A stretch of 48,293 bases of DNA from NCBI RefSeq assembly GCF_001704635.1, contig NZ_MAXF01000056.1, positions 1-48,293 on the forward strand, given 5' to 3'. This document shows positions 15,181-22,260 of the stretch, one piece after another; position 1 is the stretch's first letter; each line of letters opens with the position of its first letter. This DNA comes from Streptomyces sparsogenes. Lineage in GTDB: Bacteria > Actinomycetota > Actinomycetes > Streptomycetales > Streptomycetaceae. The notes below the pieces were generated by a model. The model did not search any database. It was not told where the DNA came from and was given only the letters and a program-made list of their open reading frames with translations. Made by a program: the position numbers and the translations under genes.

Positions 15181-16586
15181 ACGTCACGCTCCATGGCCTT
15201 CTCCAGGTCGCCCTGCATCCGGCGCAGCGCGGGGGCCACCGCGCGCCGGGAGGCCAGGGCGGTGCCTGTGTGCTTGAGCAGCACCTGCTCGACCTCGGCG
15301 ACCTGCGGGGGCGCGGGGATCGGGCCGGTGTCGGGGAACTTGTCGAGGGTGTCGTAGAAGACCTGCCAGTGGCGCGGGCCGGTCTCCCGGTAGCGGGCGG
15401 CGTCGAGCATCGAGCGGCGGGCCGGGGTGGTCTGGTTGGTCGTGAACAGCCGGCTGAGGGTGTCCCGGCGGGCGGCGTACTTGATGAACTCCCAGGCCTC
15501 CTCCTGCCGCTTCGAGGTGCGCAGCAGCGCGTAGCCGGCGGCGCCGAACTGCATGCGCTGGGTGCGCCAACGCGGGAAGTACTGCACGTCGTAGTCGGGC
15601 GCCTTCATGCCCGCCAGGTGCAGGCCGCCCGCCCAGAAGCCGCCCGCGGGGGTGACGCCGACCCGGCCGGTGGAGAACACGCCGACCAGGTTCTGGCCGT
15701 TGCCGCCCTCGGGGCGGGTGCACAGGCCCTCCTGGATGAGGGAGGCGAGGTAGTCGTACGCCTCCTCCACGCGGGCGTCGGTGGCCCGCGGGGTGGTCCA
15801 CCGGTAGCCGCCGCCGCGCCCGCGCCGGGCGGCGGGCGGGTAGAAGGAGTCCCACAGCCAGGCTCCGCCCGGCGCCTTGGACTCGGCGAGCAGATTGGTG
15901 TCGTTGGCGAACAGCCAGGGCACCACGCCGCCCCACAGCCGGTTGGTCCAGAAGTACGGCGTGAAGCGGGAGCCGCTGGACTTCTTCATGTCCCGCAGCA
16001 GCGCGGTGAAGTCGTCGCGGGTCCAGTCGGGCGCCGGGAAGGCCGCGCCCGCCCGCTTCAGCACCTCCTTGTTGAGGTACATGTCGGCCGCGTTGAACTC
16101 GACCGGAAGCTGGTAGAGGCTCCCCTCGTACATCATCGACTCGACCAGCGAGGGATGGACGTCGGCGAAGTACTCGCGCAGCTCTTCGGCGTCCCGCTTG
16201 ACCCAGTGGTCCAGCGCGACCCCGAGGCGCCGCGCGAACAGCTGGACGCCCTCGGTGGCGACGTAGACGAGGTCGGGGGCGGTGCCCGCCGCGATCTGGG
16301 TGAGGATCTTCGCGAAGAAGTCGGACCAGTCGACGGCCTGGACGGCGTTGATCCGGAGCTTGATGTCGGGGTGCAGCTTCCGGAAGCCCTCGGTGAGCGT
16401 GCGCACGGCGGCCGGCCCGTAGGCGGGCCCGAGGGTGGCGACGACGAGGGAGCCGTCGTCGCGGCCGGGGATGTCGGCGCCGGTGAGGCGGTCCCAGTTG
16501 GCGGCGACACCGCCGAGGGCGGCGGCCGCAGCGCCGTACGCGCCGTAGCGCATGAGGCTGCGGCGTGAGGTGAGCGAGTCGGTCAT
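15177..16586 (-). CDS. Extracellular sugar-binding protein of an ABC importer
   Basis: This 469-aa solute-binding protein of the CUT1/family 1 type would catch fructo-oligosaccharides or sucrose outside the cell and deliver them to the two permeases. The N-terminus has a twin-arginine-like motif (TSRRSLMRYG) followed by an Ala/Gly-rich helix without a lipobox Cys, so Tat export is likely. Binding-protein features include GFRKLHPDIKLRINAVQA, AAGTAPDLVYVATEGVQLF, GSLYQLPVEFNAADMYLNK and AWEFIKYAARRD. The ATG is at 16586 with only a weak AGG upstream. The candidate operator O1 sits in its 5' leader. It is the first gene of the four-gene importer/GH32 operon. Substrate is inferred from the flanking GH32 genes. 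Confidence 0.9.
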   Translation of the reverse strand: MTDSLTSRRSLMRYGAYGAAAAALGGVAANWDRLTGADIPGRDDGSLVVATLGPAYGPAAVRTLTEGFRKLHPDIKLRINAVQAVDWSDFFAKILTQIAAGTAPDLVYVATEGVQLFARRLGVALDHWVKRDAEELREYFADVHPSLVESMMYEGSLYQLPVEFNAADMYLNKEVLKRAGAAFPAPDWTRDDFTALLRDMKKSSGSRFTPYFWTNRLWGGVVPWLFANDTNLLAESKAPGGAWLWDSFYPPAARRGRGGGYRWTTPRATDARVEEAYDYLASLIQEGLCTRPEGGNGQNLVGVFSTGRVGVTPAGGFWAGGLHLAGMKAPDYDVQYFPRWRTQRMQFGAAGYALLRTSKRQEEAWEFIKYAARRDTLSRLFTTNQTTPARRSMLDAARYRETGPRHWQVFYDTLDKFPDTGPIPAPPQVAEVEQVLLKHTGTALASRRAVAPALRRMQGDLEKAMERDV

Positions 16587-16594
16587 CGGGGGGC

Positions 16595-16608
16595 CTAACT
16601 CGTGTTAG
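16595..16608. promoter_or_regulatory. Candidate LacI-type operator O1
   Basis: CTAACTCGTGTTAG has 5-bp symmetric arms (CTAAC/GTTAG). It lies about 9 bases upstream of the binding-protein start codon and about 18-30 bases after the predicted minus-strand -10 box, a blocking position. It shares the 9-mer ACGAGTTAG (as its reverse complement) with O2. Confidence 0.65.
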
Positions 16609-16625
16609 TCGCGGGTGACCTCCCG

Positions 16626-16654
16626 ATGATGAGAACCCCTGCACGGGCTGTCAA
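16626..16654 (-). promoter_or_regulatory. Promoter of the importer/GH32 operon
   Basis: On the minus strand a consensus TTGACA (16654-16649) is followed by a 17-bp spacer and CATCAT (16631-16626), a fair housekeeping-type promoter. Its start site would fall at about 16619, just before O1. Confidence 0.55.
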
Positions 16655-16671
16655 GAGATGCCGCAGGGGTT
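16634..16671. promoter_or_regulatory. Inverted repeat overlapping both divergent promoters
   Basis: AACCCCTGC (16634-16642) and GCAGGGGTT (16663-16671) are perfect 9-bp arms separated by 20 bases. One arm lies in the spacer of the minus-strand promoter, while the other touches the -35 of the plus-strand promoter. This could bind a second, global regulator. Function is inferred from position only. Confidence 0.45.
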
Positions 16672-16697
16672 GACCTTTAACGAGTTAGGTCTACAGT
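16670..16697 (+). promoter_or_regulatory. Promoter of the secreted GH32 with operator O2 between -35 and -10
   Basis: TTGACC (16670-16675), a 16-bp spacer and TACAGT (16692-16697) form a plausible promoter. The palindrome TAACGAGTTA (16678-16687) fills the spacer, the classic place for LacI-type repression. It shares ACGAGTTAG with O1, so one repressor could silence both directions. Confidence 0.65.
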
Positions 16698-16750
16698 TCC
16701 GGTCCACCGAGCCGCAGTCCTGACGACGACGTCGGGGAAGGAGCCGCACC

Positions 16751-18343
16751 ATGCATCACATATCGGGCAGGTCGGGCAGCAGTGGGATGTCCAGGAGGTC
16801 GCTCGTCGCCGCCACGGCGGCGGGCGCGGCCGGCGCGTTGCTGCCGGGGGTGGTGAGACCGGCGGCGGCCACGCCGAGGGGCGGGGCAGTGAGTGCCGCG
16901 TCGGCGAGTTATCGCGCCGAGTACCACTTCACGGTCCCCGACCAGTGGAAGAACGACCCGCAGCGGCCGGTCTGGATCGACGGCGAGTACCACTACTACT
17001 ACCTGTACAACCCGGACTACACGACGGGCGGCACCACCGCGGGCACCGCCTGGCGCCTGGCCACCAGCACCGACCTGGTGTCCTTCACGGACCGCGGGAT
17101 CGCCGTGCCCAAGGACACCACCCCCAACGGGGACGTGTGGTCCGGTTCGGCGGTGGTGGACACGGAGAACACGGCGGGCTTCGGCGCGGGCGCGGTGGTC
17201 GTCCTGGTCACCATGTCACCCGACGACAACGCCGACACCCAGGCCCAGTACCTGTACTACTCCACCGACGGCGGCCGCACCTTCACCCCGCACGGCACCG
17301 ACCCGGTGCTGCCCAACCCCGGGGTGCGCGACTTCCGCGACCCCAAGGTGATCCGCGACGAGCAGCGGGGCCGCTGGGTGATGGCGCTCGCCGAGAACAA
17401 CAAGGTGGGCTTCTACCACTCCCCCGACCTGAAGTCCTGGACCTACGCCGGCGGGTTCATCAAGGACGGCATCGGCGTCCTGGAGTGCCCCGACCTGTTC
17501 CGGATCACGGGCGAGGACGGGGTCCGGAGGTGGGTGCTGGGCGTGAGCGCCAACGGCAAGGCGTCCGGGCTGCCCAACACCTACGCGTACTGGACCGGCG
17601 CCTTCGACGGCGCCACCTTCACCCCCGACGCGCCCGACCCGCAGTGGCTCGACCACGGCTGGGACTGGTACGCGGCCGTCACCTTCGACAAGCGCGACAG
17701 GCACGGCACCCTCGACCCGCGCACGCGCTACGCGATCGGCTGGCTGAACAACTGGGACTACGCCAACACCACGCCCACCCTCGACCACGACGGCTTCAAC
17801 GGCACCGACTCCGTCGTCCGCGAGATCACCCTCAAGCGCGCCCCCGACGGCACCCGCTACCTCGCCTCCCGGCCCGTCCGCGCCCTGGACGCCCATGTCT
17901 CCCGCACGGTGCGCCTGGGCGACCTGCGGGTCGACGGCCACCGGGTGCTGGGCTACACCGGCACCGCGTACGAGCTGACCACCGAGATCACCTGGGACCG
18001 GCTGGCCGGCGCGGGGCTTCAGCTGCGCCGCTCGCCCGACGGGGGACGCCACGTCGACGTCGGGATCTACGGCGACTACGCCTTCGTCAACCGCGGGCCC
18101 ACGGCGAACCCGGACTCCTCGGGCCGCCGGCAGGAGAGCAGGAGCCCCTTCGACCCGGCCGCGCGGACGGTCCGGCTGCGGATCCTCGTCGACCGGACCT
18201 CCGTGGAGATGTTCGTCGACGACGGCCGGTACACCCACTCCATCGAGGTCTTCCCGGACCCCGCCGACACCGGGATCGCCCTGTTCACGCTCGACGGGAG
18301 CGCGGTGTTCAAGAACACCGTGATCCGCGAGTTCGCCCTCTGA
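16751..18343 (+). CDS. Secreted GH32 enzyme (levanase / levan fructotransferase-like)
   Basis: The 530-aa protein has a Tat signal (MSRRSLVAATAAGAAGALLPG, from about residue 13, AxA-type cleavage near residue 40). Catalytic residues are in place: Asp69 in WKNDPQRP, Asp197 in FRDPK and Glu245 in ECPDL. The first motif is NDPQR instead of the usual NDPNG. From memory, this variant occurs in levan-specific enzymes and levan fructotransferases rather than sucrases, so a levan substrate is favoured but not proven. The C-terminal beta-sandwich reads ILVDRTSVEMFVDDG. The ATG at 16751 has AAGGAG upstream. It is divergent from the importer operon and shares its control region. The enzyme would release small fructans outside the cell for uptake. 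Confidence 0.9.
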   Translation: MHHISGRSGSSGMSRRSLVAATAAGAAGALLPGVVRPAAATPRGGAVSAASASYRAEYHFTVPDQWKNDPQRPVWIDGEYHYYYLYNPDYTTGGTTAGTAWRLATSTDLVSFTDRGIAVPKDTTPNGDVWSGSAVVDTENTAGFGAGAVVVLVTMSPDDNADTQAQYLYYSTDGGRTFTPHGTDPVLPNPGVRDFRDPKVIRDEQRGRWVMALAENNKVGFYHSPDLKSWTYAGGFIKDGIGVLECPDLFRITGEDGVRRWVLGVSANGKASGLPNTYAYWTGAFDGATFTPDAPDPQWLDHGWDWYAAVTFDKRDRHGTLDPRTRYAIGWLNNWDYANTTPTLDHDGFNGTDSVVREITLKRAPDGTRYLASRPVRALDAHVSRTVRLGDLRVDGHRVLGYTGTAYELTTEITWDRLAGAGLQLRRSPDGGRHVDVGIYGDYAFVNRGPTANPDSSGRRQESRSPFDPAARTVRLRILVDRTSVEMFVDDGRYTHSIEVFPDPADTGIALFTLDGSAVFKNTVIREFAL

Positions 18344-18353
18344 GAGCCTGCCC

Positions 18354-18369
18354 GGCCCGCCCTCGGGCC
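18354..18369 (+). terminator. Short GC-rich hairpin after secreted GH32
   Basis: GGCCCG (18354-18359) and CGGGCC (18364-18369) form a 6-bp stem with a 4-nt loop, ten bases after the stop. There is no U-tract. The region is GC-rich enough that chance is possible. Confidence 0.35.
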
Positions 18370-18539
18370 CGGCCCGCCACCCGGCCGACTCGGCTATCGG
18401 GCGGTGCGGCAGCCACGCTTTCGAGTGGCGGGCCCGTGGGCGGTCTACGCCCGACCGGCCGTGGCGGTGAACGATCGGACGACCGGGCGACTCTCCGGTC
18501 GTAACCGAGTCTCCGACCGTTTCGCGAAGGCAGGCCACG

Positions 18540-20132
18540 TTGATCAACAGGCGGGACGTATTGCGGACAGGCACCCTGAGTGCCCTCGGCGCCGGGGCGG
18601 TGGCGATGAAGGCGTCGCCCGGCGCCGCCGCGGCGACCGGGACGGCGGAGCCGGTCAGCCCCCGGGACTGGAAGCGGCTGGCGGCGTCGCTCTCCCCCGG
18701 CGCCACCCTCTACCGGCCCGGGAACCCCGGCTACCCTCCGCTGGCACTCCCGTTCAACCACCGGTACGCCGGGATCCACCCCGCCGGCATCGTCGCCTGC
18801 GCCACCACGAGGGACGTACGCGAGGCGATCTGCTGGGCCCGCGCGGTGGGGCTGCCCGCCGTGCCCCGCTCCAGTCTCGGCCACAACTACGCCGGCTACT
18901 CCACCACCACGGGCCTGCTGCTCAACATGAGCCGGATGAAGAAGATCAGCACCGTGCCGGGGCGGGGCGCCGCCCGCTCCCGGGCATACGGGCCGATCAA
19001 GGTCGTCCACGGCGCGGGCACCGTCACCGTCGGGGCCGGGGTCACCAACGGCGACCTGCACCCGCTGCTCGAGGACCAGGGCATCTTCGTGCCGACCGGC
19101 CGCTGCCCCTCGGTCGGGGTGGCCGGGCTGGTGCTGGGCGGCGGTATCGGCTTCAGCGACAAGATGTTCGGCCTGACCTGCGACCGGCTGGTCGCCACGA
19201 CCGTCGTGCTCGCCGACGGCCGCGTGGTCGAGGCCGCCGAGGACTCGGAGCCCGATCTGTTCTGGGCCTGCCGCGGTGGCGCGGGCAACAACTTCGGCGT
19301 GCACACCTCGTTCACGTTCCAGTACGAGCGGTTCCAGGGCGATGTGGGGTTCTACCGGCTCAGCTGGAACCTGGACTCCGTCCTGCCGGTGATGGCGACC
19401 GCGCAGCGGATCGCCCAGGAGACCGAGGACGACAAGCGGTTCCACCTCCGCCTCGGCATCGGCACCCATGGGCGAACCCGCGACCAGATCCGCGCCAACG
19501 CGGGCGTCAACGCGCTCGGCCAGTACTACGGCCCCCTCGACGAACTGCGGGCCGTCCTCGCCCCCCTGCTCGCCATCGGCACCCCGGAGGAGCGGGCCCG
19601 CAACTGCTCAGCCGTCCGCGAGGTCACCCCGGCCGAGGCGAGCACCCTGCTGAGCGCCACCACCCCGGTGGAGAAATTCGCCGCCAAGTCGGCGGTCCTG
19701 AACTCCCGGACCCTCCTCGACGACCGACAGGTCGCCGCCGCGGCCGAGCGGCTGCTCGACTGGCCGGGCAGCGGAAACCCGGAGGGCGCCGGGCTCGCGA
19801 TGTTCGCGCTCGGCGGGGAGATCAACCGCGTACCGCGGCGGGCGACCGCGTTCGTGCACCGCGACGACCTGTTCATCCTCGCCGCCGAGACCTCCTGGGC
19901 GGACTACGACTCCCCCGAGGTCGCCGCCGCGAACGTGCACTGGCTCCACGACTTCTACGACGCCCTCTTCCCCGCGGCGCCTCCCGAGCACTCCTACCAG
20001 AATTTCCCCGACCCCAAGCTGAGGGACTGGCGGGAGGCCTACTACGGCGTCAACTACCCCCGGCTGGTCCGCGTGAAGCGGAAGTACGACCCGACCGACT
20101 TCTTCCGCTACCCCCAGGGGATCGGCTCCTGA
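18540..20132 (+). CDS. Secreted FAD-dependent oxidoreductase (berberine-bridge/BBE type, bicovalent FAD)
   Basis: The 530-aa protein starts at TTG 18540 and has a twin-arginine signal (NRRDVLRTGTLSALGAGA), so it should be exported folded with FAD. The FAD_binding_4 domain is clear: HPAGIVACATTRDVREAICW, SLGHNYAGYS with His115, TVTVGAGVTNGDLHPLLEDQ and GRCPSVGVAGLVLGGGIGF with Cys189. His115 and Cys189 are the two positions that carry 8-alpha/6-S bicovalent FAD in BBE-type oxidases. The C-terminal BBE segment (YYGVNYPRLVRVKRKYDPTD, then FFRYPQGI) closes the protein. Bicovalent FAD usually serves oxidation of carbohydrates or bulky secondary metabolites. A sugar-oxidase role would fit the neighbouring fructan locus but is inference. 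Transcription is separate from the GH32 gene (196-base gap). Confidence 0.87.
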   Translation: MINRRDVLRTGTLSALGAGAVAMKASPGAAAATGTAEPVSPRDWKRLAASLSPGATLYRPGNPGYPPLALPFNHRYAGIHPAGIVACATTRDVREAICWARAVGLPAVPRSSLGHNYAGYSTTTGLLLNMSRMKKISTVPGRGAARSRAYGPIKVVHGAGTVTVGAGVTNGDLHPLLEDQGIFVPTGRCPSVGVAGLVLGGGIGFSDKMFGLTCDRLVATTVVLADGRVVEAAEDSEPDLFWACRGGAGNNFGVHTSFTFQYERFQGDVGFYRLSWNLDSVLPVMATAQRIAQETEDDKRFHLRLGIGTHGRTRDQIRANAGVNALGQYYGPLDELRAVLAPLLAIGTPEERARNCSAVREVTPAEASTLLSATTPVEKFAAKSAVLNSRTLLDDRQVAAAAERLLDWPGSGNPEGAGLAMFALGGEINRVPRRATAFVHRDDLFILAAETSWADYDSPEVAAANVHWLHDFYDALFPAAPPEHSYQNFPDPKLRDWREAYYGVNYPRLVRVKRKYDPTDFFRYPQGIGS

Positions 20133-20315
20133 CCGCCCACACCATGCCGCCAGGCCCCTTCAGCCTTGCCGGTGAGGCTCGCGTTCATACGCGCCCGCGC
20201 GAATACCTCCTCGCCAGCCCCCGGCGAATGCCACGCAGGTAGGCGGCCTTGACACCGCGCTCCCGCAGGGTGATGGTCGTGCAACCGAGAGCAATCGGAT
20301 CGCAGAGGAGAGGGC

Positions 20316-20579
20316 ATGAAGTTACGTTTCCTGGGGATCATCCCGAACACGCCCGTTGACGACTCGCCGACCATCTGGCTGGACGAGGACACCGGGGATC
20401 TACTGATCCAGTCCTACAAGGCCACCGAGGAAGAGGTGAAGGCGTGCCAGGAGATCGGCTCAGTCCCGGGCCACTCCACGGAGGTTCCCGATCACGAGAC
20501 GATCATCCGGCTTCCGGCCGTGATGCTGAGGTACATCCCTCGAGTGCAGGACGGCAATGGTGAAGTACCCCGTACGTGA
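20316..20579 (+). CDS. Small conserved actinomycete protein (partner of DUF6879-type gene)
   Basis: The 87-aa protein has the pattern SPTIWLDEDTGDLLIQSYKA followed by a conserved acidic/proline stretch (ETIIRLPAVMLRYIP). Small proteins of this form (SPTVW-DEDTG...ETVVRIPA) are common in Streptomyces next to DUF6879 and XRE genes. The function is unknown. It starts at ATG 20316 with GAGAGG upstream and overlaps the next gene by 23 bases. It is the first gene of the 20.3-24.1 kb cluster. The 183 bases before it carry no recognisable gene. Confidence 0.75.
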   Translation: MKLRFLGIIPNTPVDDSPTIWLDEDTGDLLIQSYKATEEEVKACQEIGSVPGHSTEVPDHETIIRLPAVMLRYIPRVQDGNGEVPRT

Positions 20580-21078
20580 AGGACTCGCCAAGGCGCAGCA
20601 CTCCGCCGTGCACTTGGAGATGCGCGACATCTATACACCGGATGATCCGGAGTTCGCCCGATGGCGTGGTGGCCATCGGTACCACGATAACCCCGCCAGG
20701 CTGCCTGAATGGTGGGCGCCTTGGCGTGACTTGGTAGCCGAGGCGACAGCGCGTGGCGTCGTGATACGCAGGGCCCGGATCGTGTCCGAGCCAGTCACGG
20801 ACTACATCCGGTTCGAGCACCACTTCACGTTCGCCAATGTCGCGGCGGGCGAGTTGGTGCGCTGGCTGCCGAGGCGCGACGCAGCCGACATCGCGCTACC
20901 CGGTACCGATCTGTGGATGTTCGACGAGTCCTCAGTGTTGTTCACCTTCTTCTCCGGGAGTGGTGAGGTGGTCGACCGGGAGTGGCGTACCGAGCCGGCC
21001 GTCACACAACTGGTGAGTTCAGCGTTCGAGGCGGTCTGGGAGCGGGCCACGCCGCACGAGGAGTACAAGCCGGTCTGA
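20557..21078 (+). CDS. DUF6879-like protein, copy 1
   Basis: The 173-aa soluble protein has the pattern HLEMRDIYTPDDPEFARW, WRDLVAEATARGVVIRRARI, VSEPVTDYIRFEHHFTFANV, GELVRWLPRRDAADIALPG and DLWMFDESSVLFTFFSGSGE. I recognise the overall pattern as the actinomycete family annotated DUF6879. No enzymatic role is known to me. It is clearly paralogous to the gene at 23540-24055 (shared RRAR-VSEPV-YIR-EH and RWLPRR...LPG...W-FD). It overlaps the small protein upstream, and an XRE regulator follows 13 bases later, so the three genes look co-transcribed. Confidence 0.8.
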   Translation: MVKYPVREGLAKAQHSAVHLEMRDIYTPDDPEFARWRGGHRYHDNPARLPEWWAPWRDLVAEATARGVVIRRARIVSEPVTDYIRFEHHFTFANVAAGELVRWLPRRDAADIALPGTDLWMFDESSVLFTFFSGSGEVVDREWRTEPAVTQLVSSAFEAVWERATPHEEYKPV

Positions 21079-21091
21079 CCCGGTCGGTGCC

Positions 21092-21940
21092 ATGCCCATA
21101 TCAGGATCGTCAAGCGTTCAAGCGGCCCGGAAGGTCCTCGCTGACCGCCTTCGGGAGATGTGCAAGGACGCCGGGCTGGACGGCAAGCGACTGGCTCAGG
21201 CGTGCGGGTGGCACCCGTCCAAGGTGTCGCGGATCTCCACCGCCAAGGCCTCACCGTCCCCTGACGACATCCGCGCGTGGTGCCGGGCGTGCGGCAGGGA
21301 AGACCGGACAAACGATCTGATCGCCTCTCTCCGGGCCGTCGAGGGCATGTGGATCGAGTGGCGCCGGATGGAACGGGCGGGTCTGCGCCGTGCGCAGGAA
21401 GCCGTTCTCCCTCTCTTCGAGCGCACCCGCTGGTTCCGGTCGTACTCGTCATGGCTGGTCCCCGGTCTGATCCAGACGTACGGGTACACCGAGGACGTGT
21501 TGCGCGCGGTCCAGCGAAGGCGGGTCCAGATCGATGACGTGGCCGACGCTGTGGCGGTACGCATGGAACGTCAGCGCGTGCTGTGCGAGGGGCACCGCCG
21601 CTTCGTGTTCCTCATCGAGGAGTCAGTTCTCCGGAACGGCCTGGGCGAGGCGGACACGCAGCTTGAGCAGCTTGAGCGCCTGCTCACGGTCGGCTCACTG
21701 CCCAACGTCAGCTTGGGCGTGGTGCCTACTCGTCTCGGCCGCCCCCGGATGCCGGTAGAGGGCTTCTGGATCTACGACACGGCTCAGGTCAACGTCGAGC
21801 TCGTGTCGGGCTATCTCACGCTGACGCAGCCCAGCGAGGTGCGGGCCTATGCCGACACGTTCACCATGCTGGCCGACATGGCCGTCTACGGGGCAAGGGC
21901 TCGTGCACTGATCAGGGCGGCTATGGATTCGCTCGGGTGA
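21092..21940 (+). CDS. XRE-family transcriptional regulator with DUF5753 domain
   Basis: The 282-aa protein has an N-terminal helix-turn-helix (LREMCKDAGLDGKRLAQACG, then WHPSKVSRISTAKASPSPDD, about residues 15-60). The long helical DUF5753 domain follows (LPLFERTRWFRSYSSWLVPG, LIQTYGYTEDVLRAV, FLIEESVLRNG and a VSLGVVPTRL-type segment). This architecture (also seen in BldB/WhiJ-type partner regulators) is one of the most expanded in Streptomyces and usually controls a small neighbour gene. The ATG is at 21092. A 158-base gap then leads to the peptide/methyltransferase pair, its likely local target (inference). Confidence 0.88.
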   Translation: MPISGSSSVQAARKVLADRLREMCKDAGLDGKRLAQACGWHPSKVSRISTAKASPSPDDIRAWCRACGREDRTNDLIASLRAVEGMWIEWRRMERAGLRRAQEAVLPLFERTRWFRSYSSWLVPGLIQTYGYTEDVLRAVQRRRVQIDDVADAVAVRMERQRVLCEGHRRFVFLIEESVLRNGLGEADTQLEQLERLLTVGSLPNVSLGVVPTRLGRPRMPVEGFWIYDTAQVNVELVSGYLTLTQPSEVRAYADTFTMLADMAVYGARARALIRAAMDSLG

Positions 21941-22098
21941 TCCCCGTGCAATCACGCGCAATTCCCTGTGAGTCGCGGTCGCGCTCTTCGTAGCGTGGTC
22001 ACCATGCGAAAGGCGTGAAGGCGTCGGAATGAGCGAGCCCAGCGTCGCTTCGCGATCGGGGTACGGAGCAACGACCACATCAAGGGGAGGAGCACGGC

Positions 22099-22260
22099 GT
22101 GATCAACGTGCAGATCGTCACGGCTGCCGATGGCGGACAACATGGTGGAGGCGGAGGAGACGGAGGCGACGGGCATCCCGGCCAGCCCTGGTCGCCGCCA
22201 CAGGAGCCGCCGTCCCCCGACGGCGAAACCCCGCCCGGCGACGGTACGCACCGCAAATGA
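22099..22260 (+). CDS. Candidate RiPP precursor peptide, Asp-Gly-rich
   Basis: A 53-codon ORF runs from GTG 22099 to TGA 22258-22260, with a near-ideal site GGGGAGGAG 6-8 bases upstream. The N-terminal part (MINVQIVTAA) could act as a leader. The rest is Gly/Pro-rich, with Asp at 11, 21, 24, 41 and 48, and every one is followed by Gly. Asp-Gly is the easiest dipeptide to convert to aspartimide or isoaspartate. The TGA overlaps the ATG of the next gene (ATGA), a PIMT-like methyltransferase, so the two are translationally coupled. This is the arrangement described for imiditide-type RiPPs, in which a PIMT homologue methylates Asp of a linear precursor and the ester closes to an aspartimide. The assignment is inference. 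The peptide could instead be only a coupling leader. Confidence 0.62.
   Translation: MINVQIVTAADGGQHGGGGGDGGDGHPGQPWSPPQEPPSPDGETPPGDGTHRK

Noticed and set aside
11550..16568. Long plus-strand ORFs opposite the fructan operon (for example 11550-13442 and 15129-16568)
   Set aside because: They are Gly/Arg/Val/His-rich antisense shadows caused by high GC; the opposite strand holds complete families with catalytic motifs and coupled starts.
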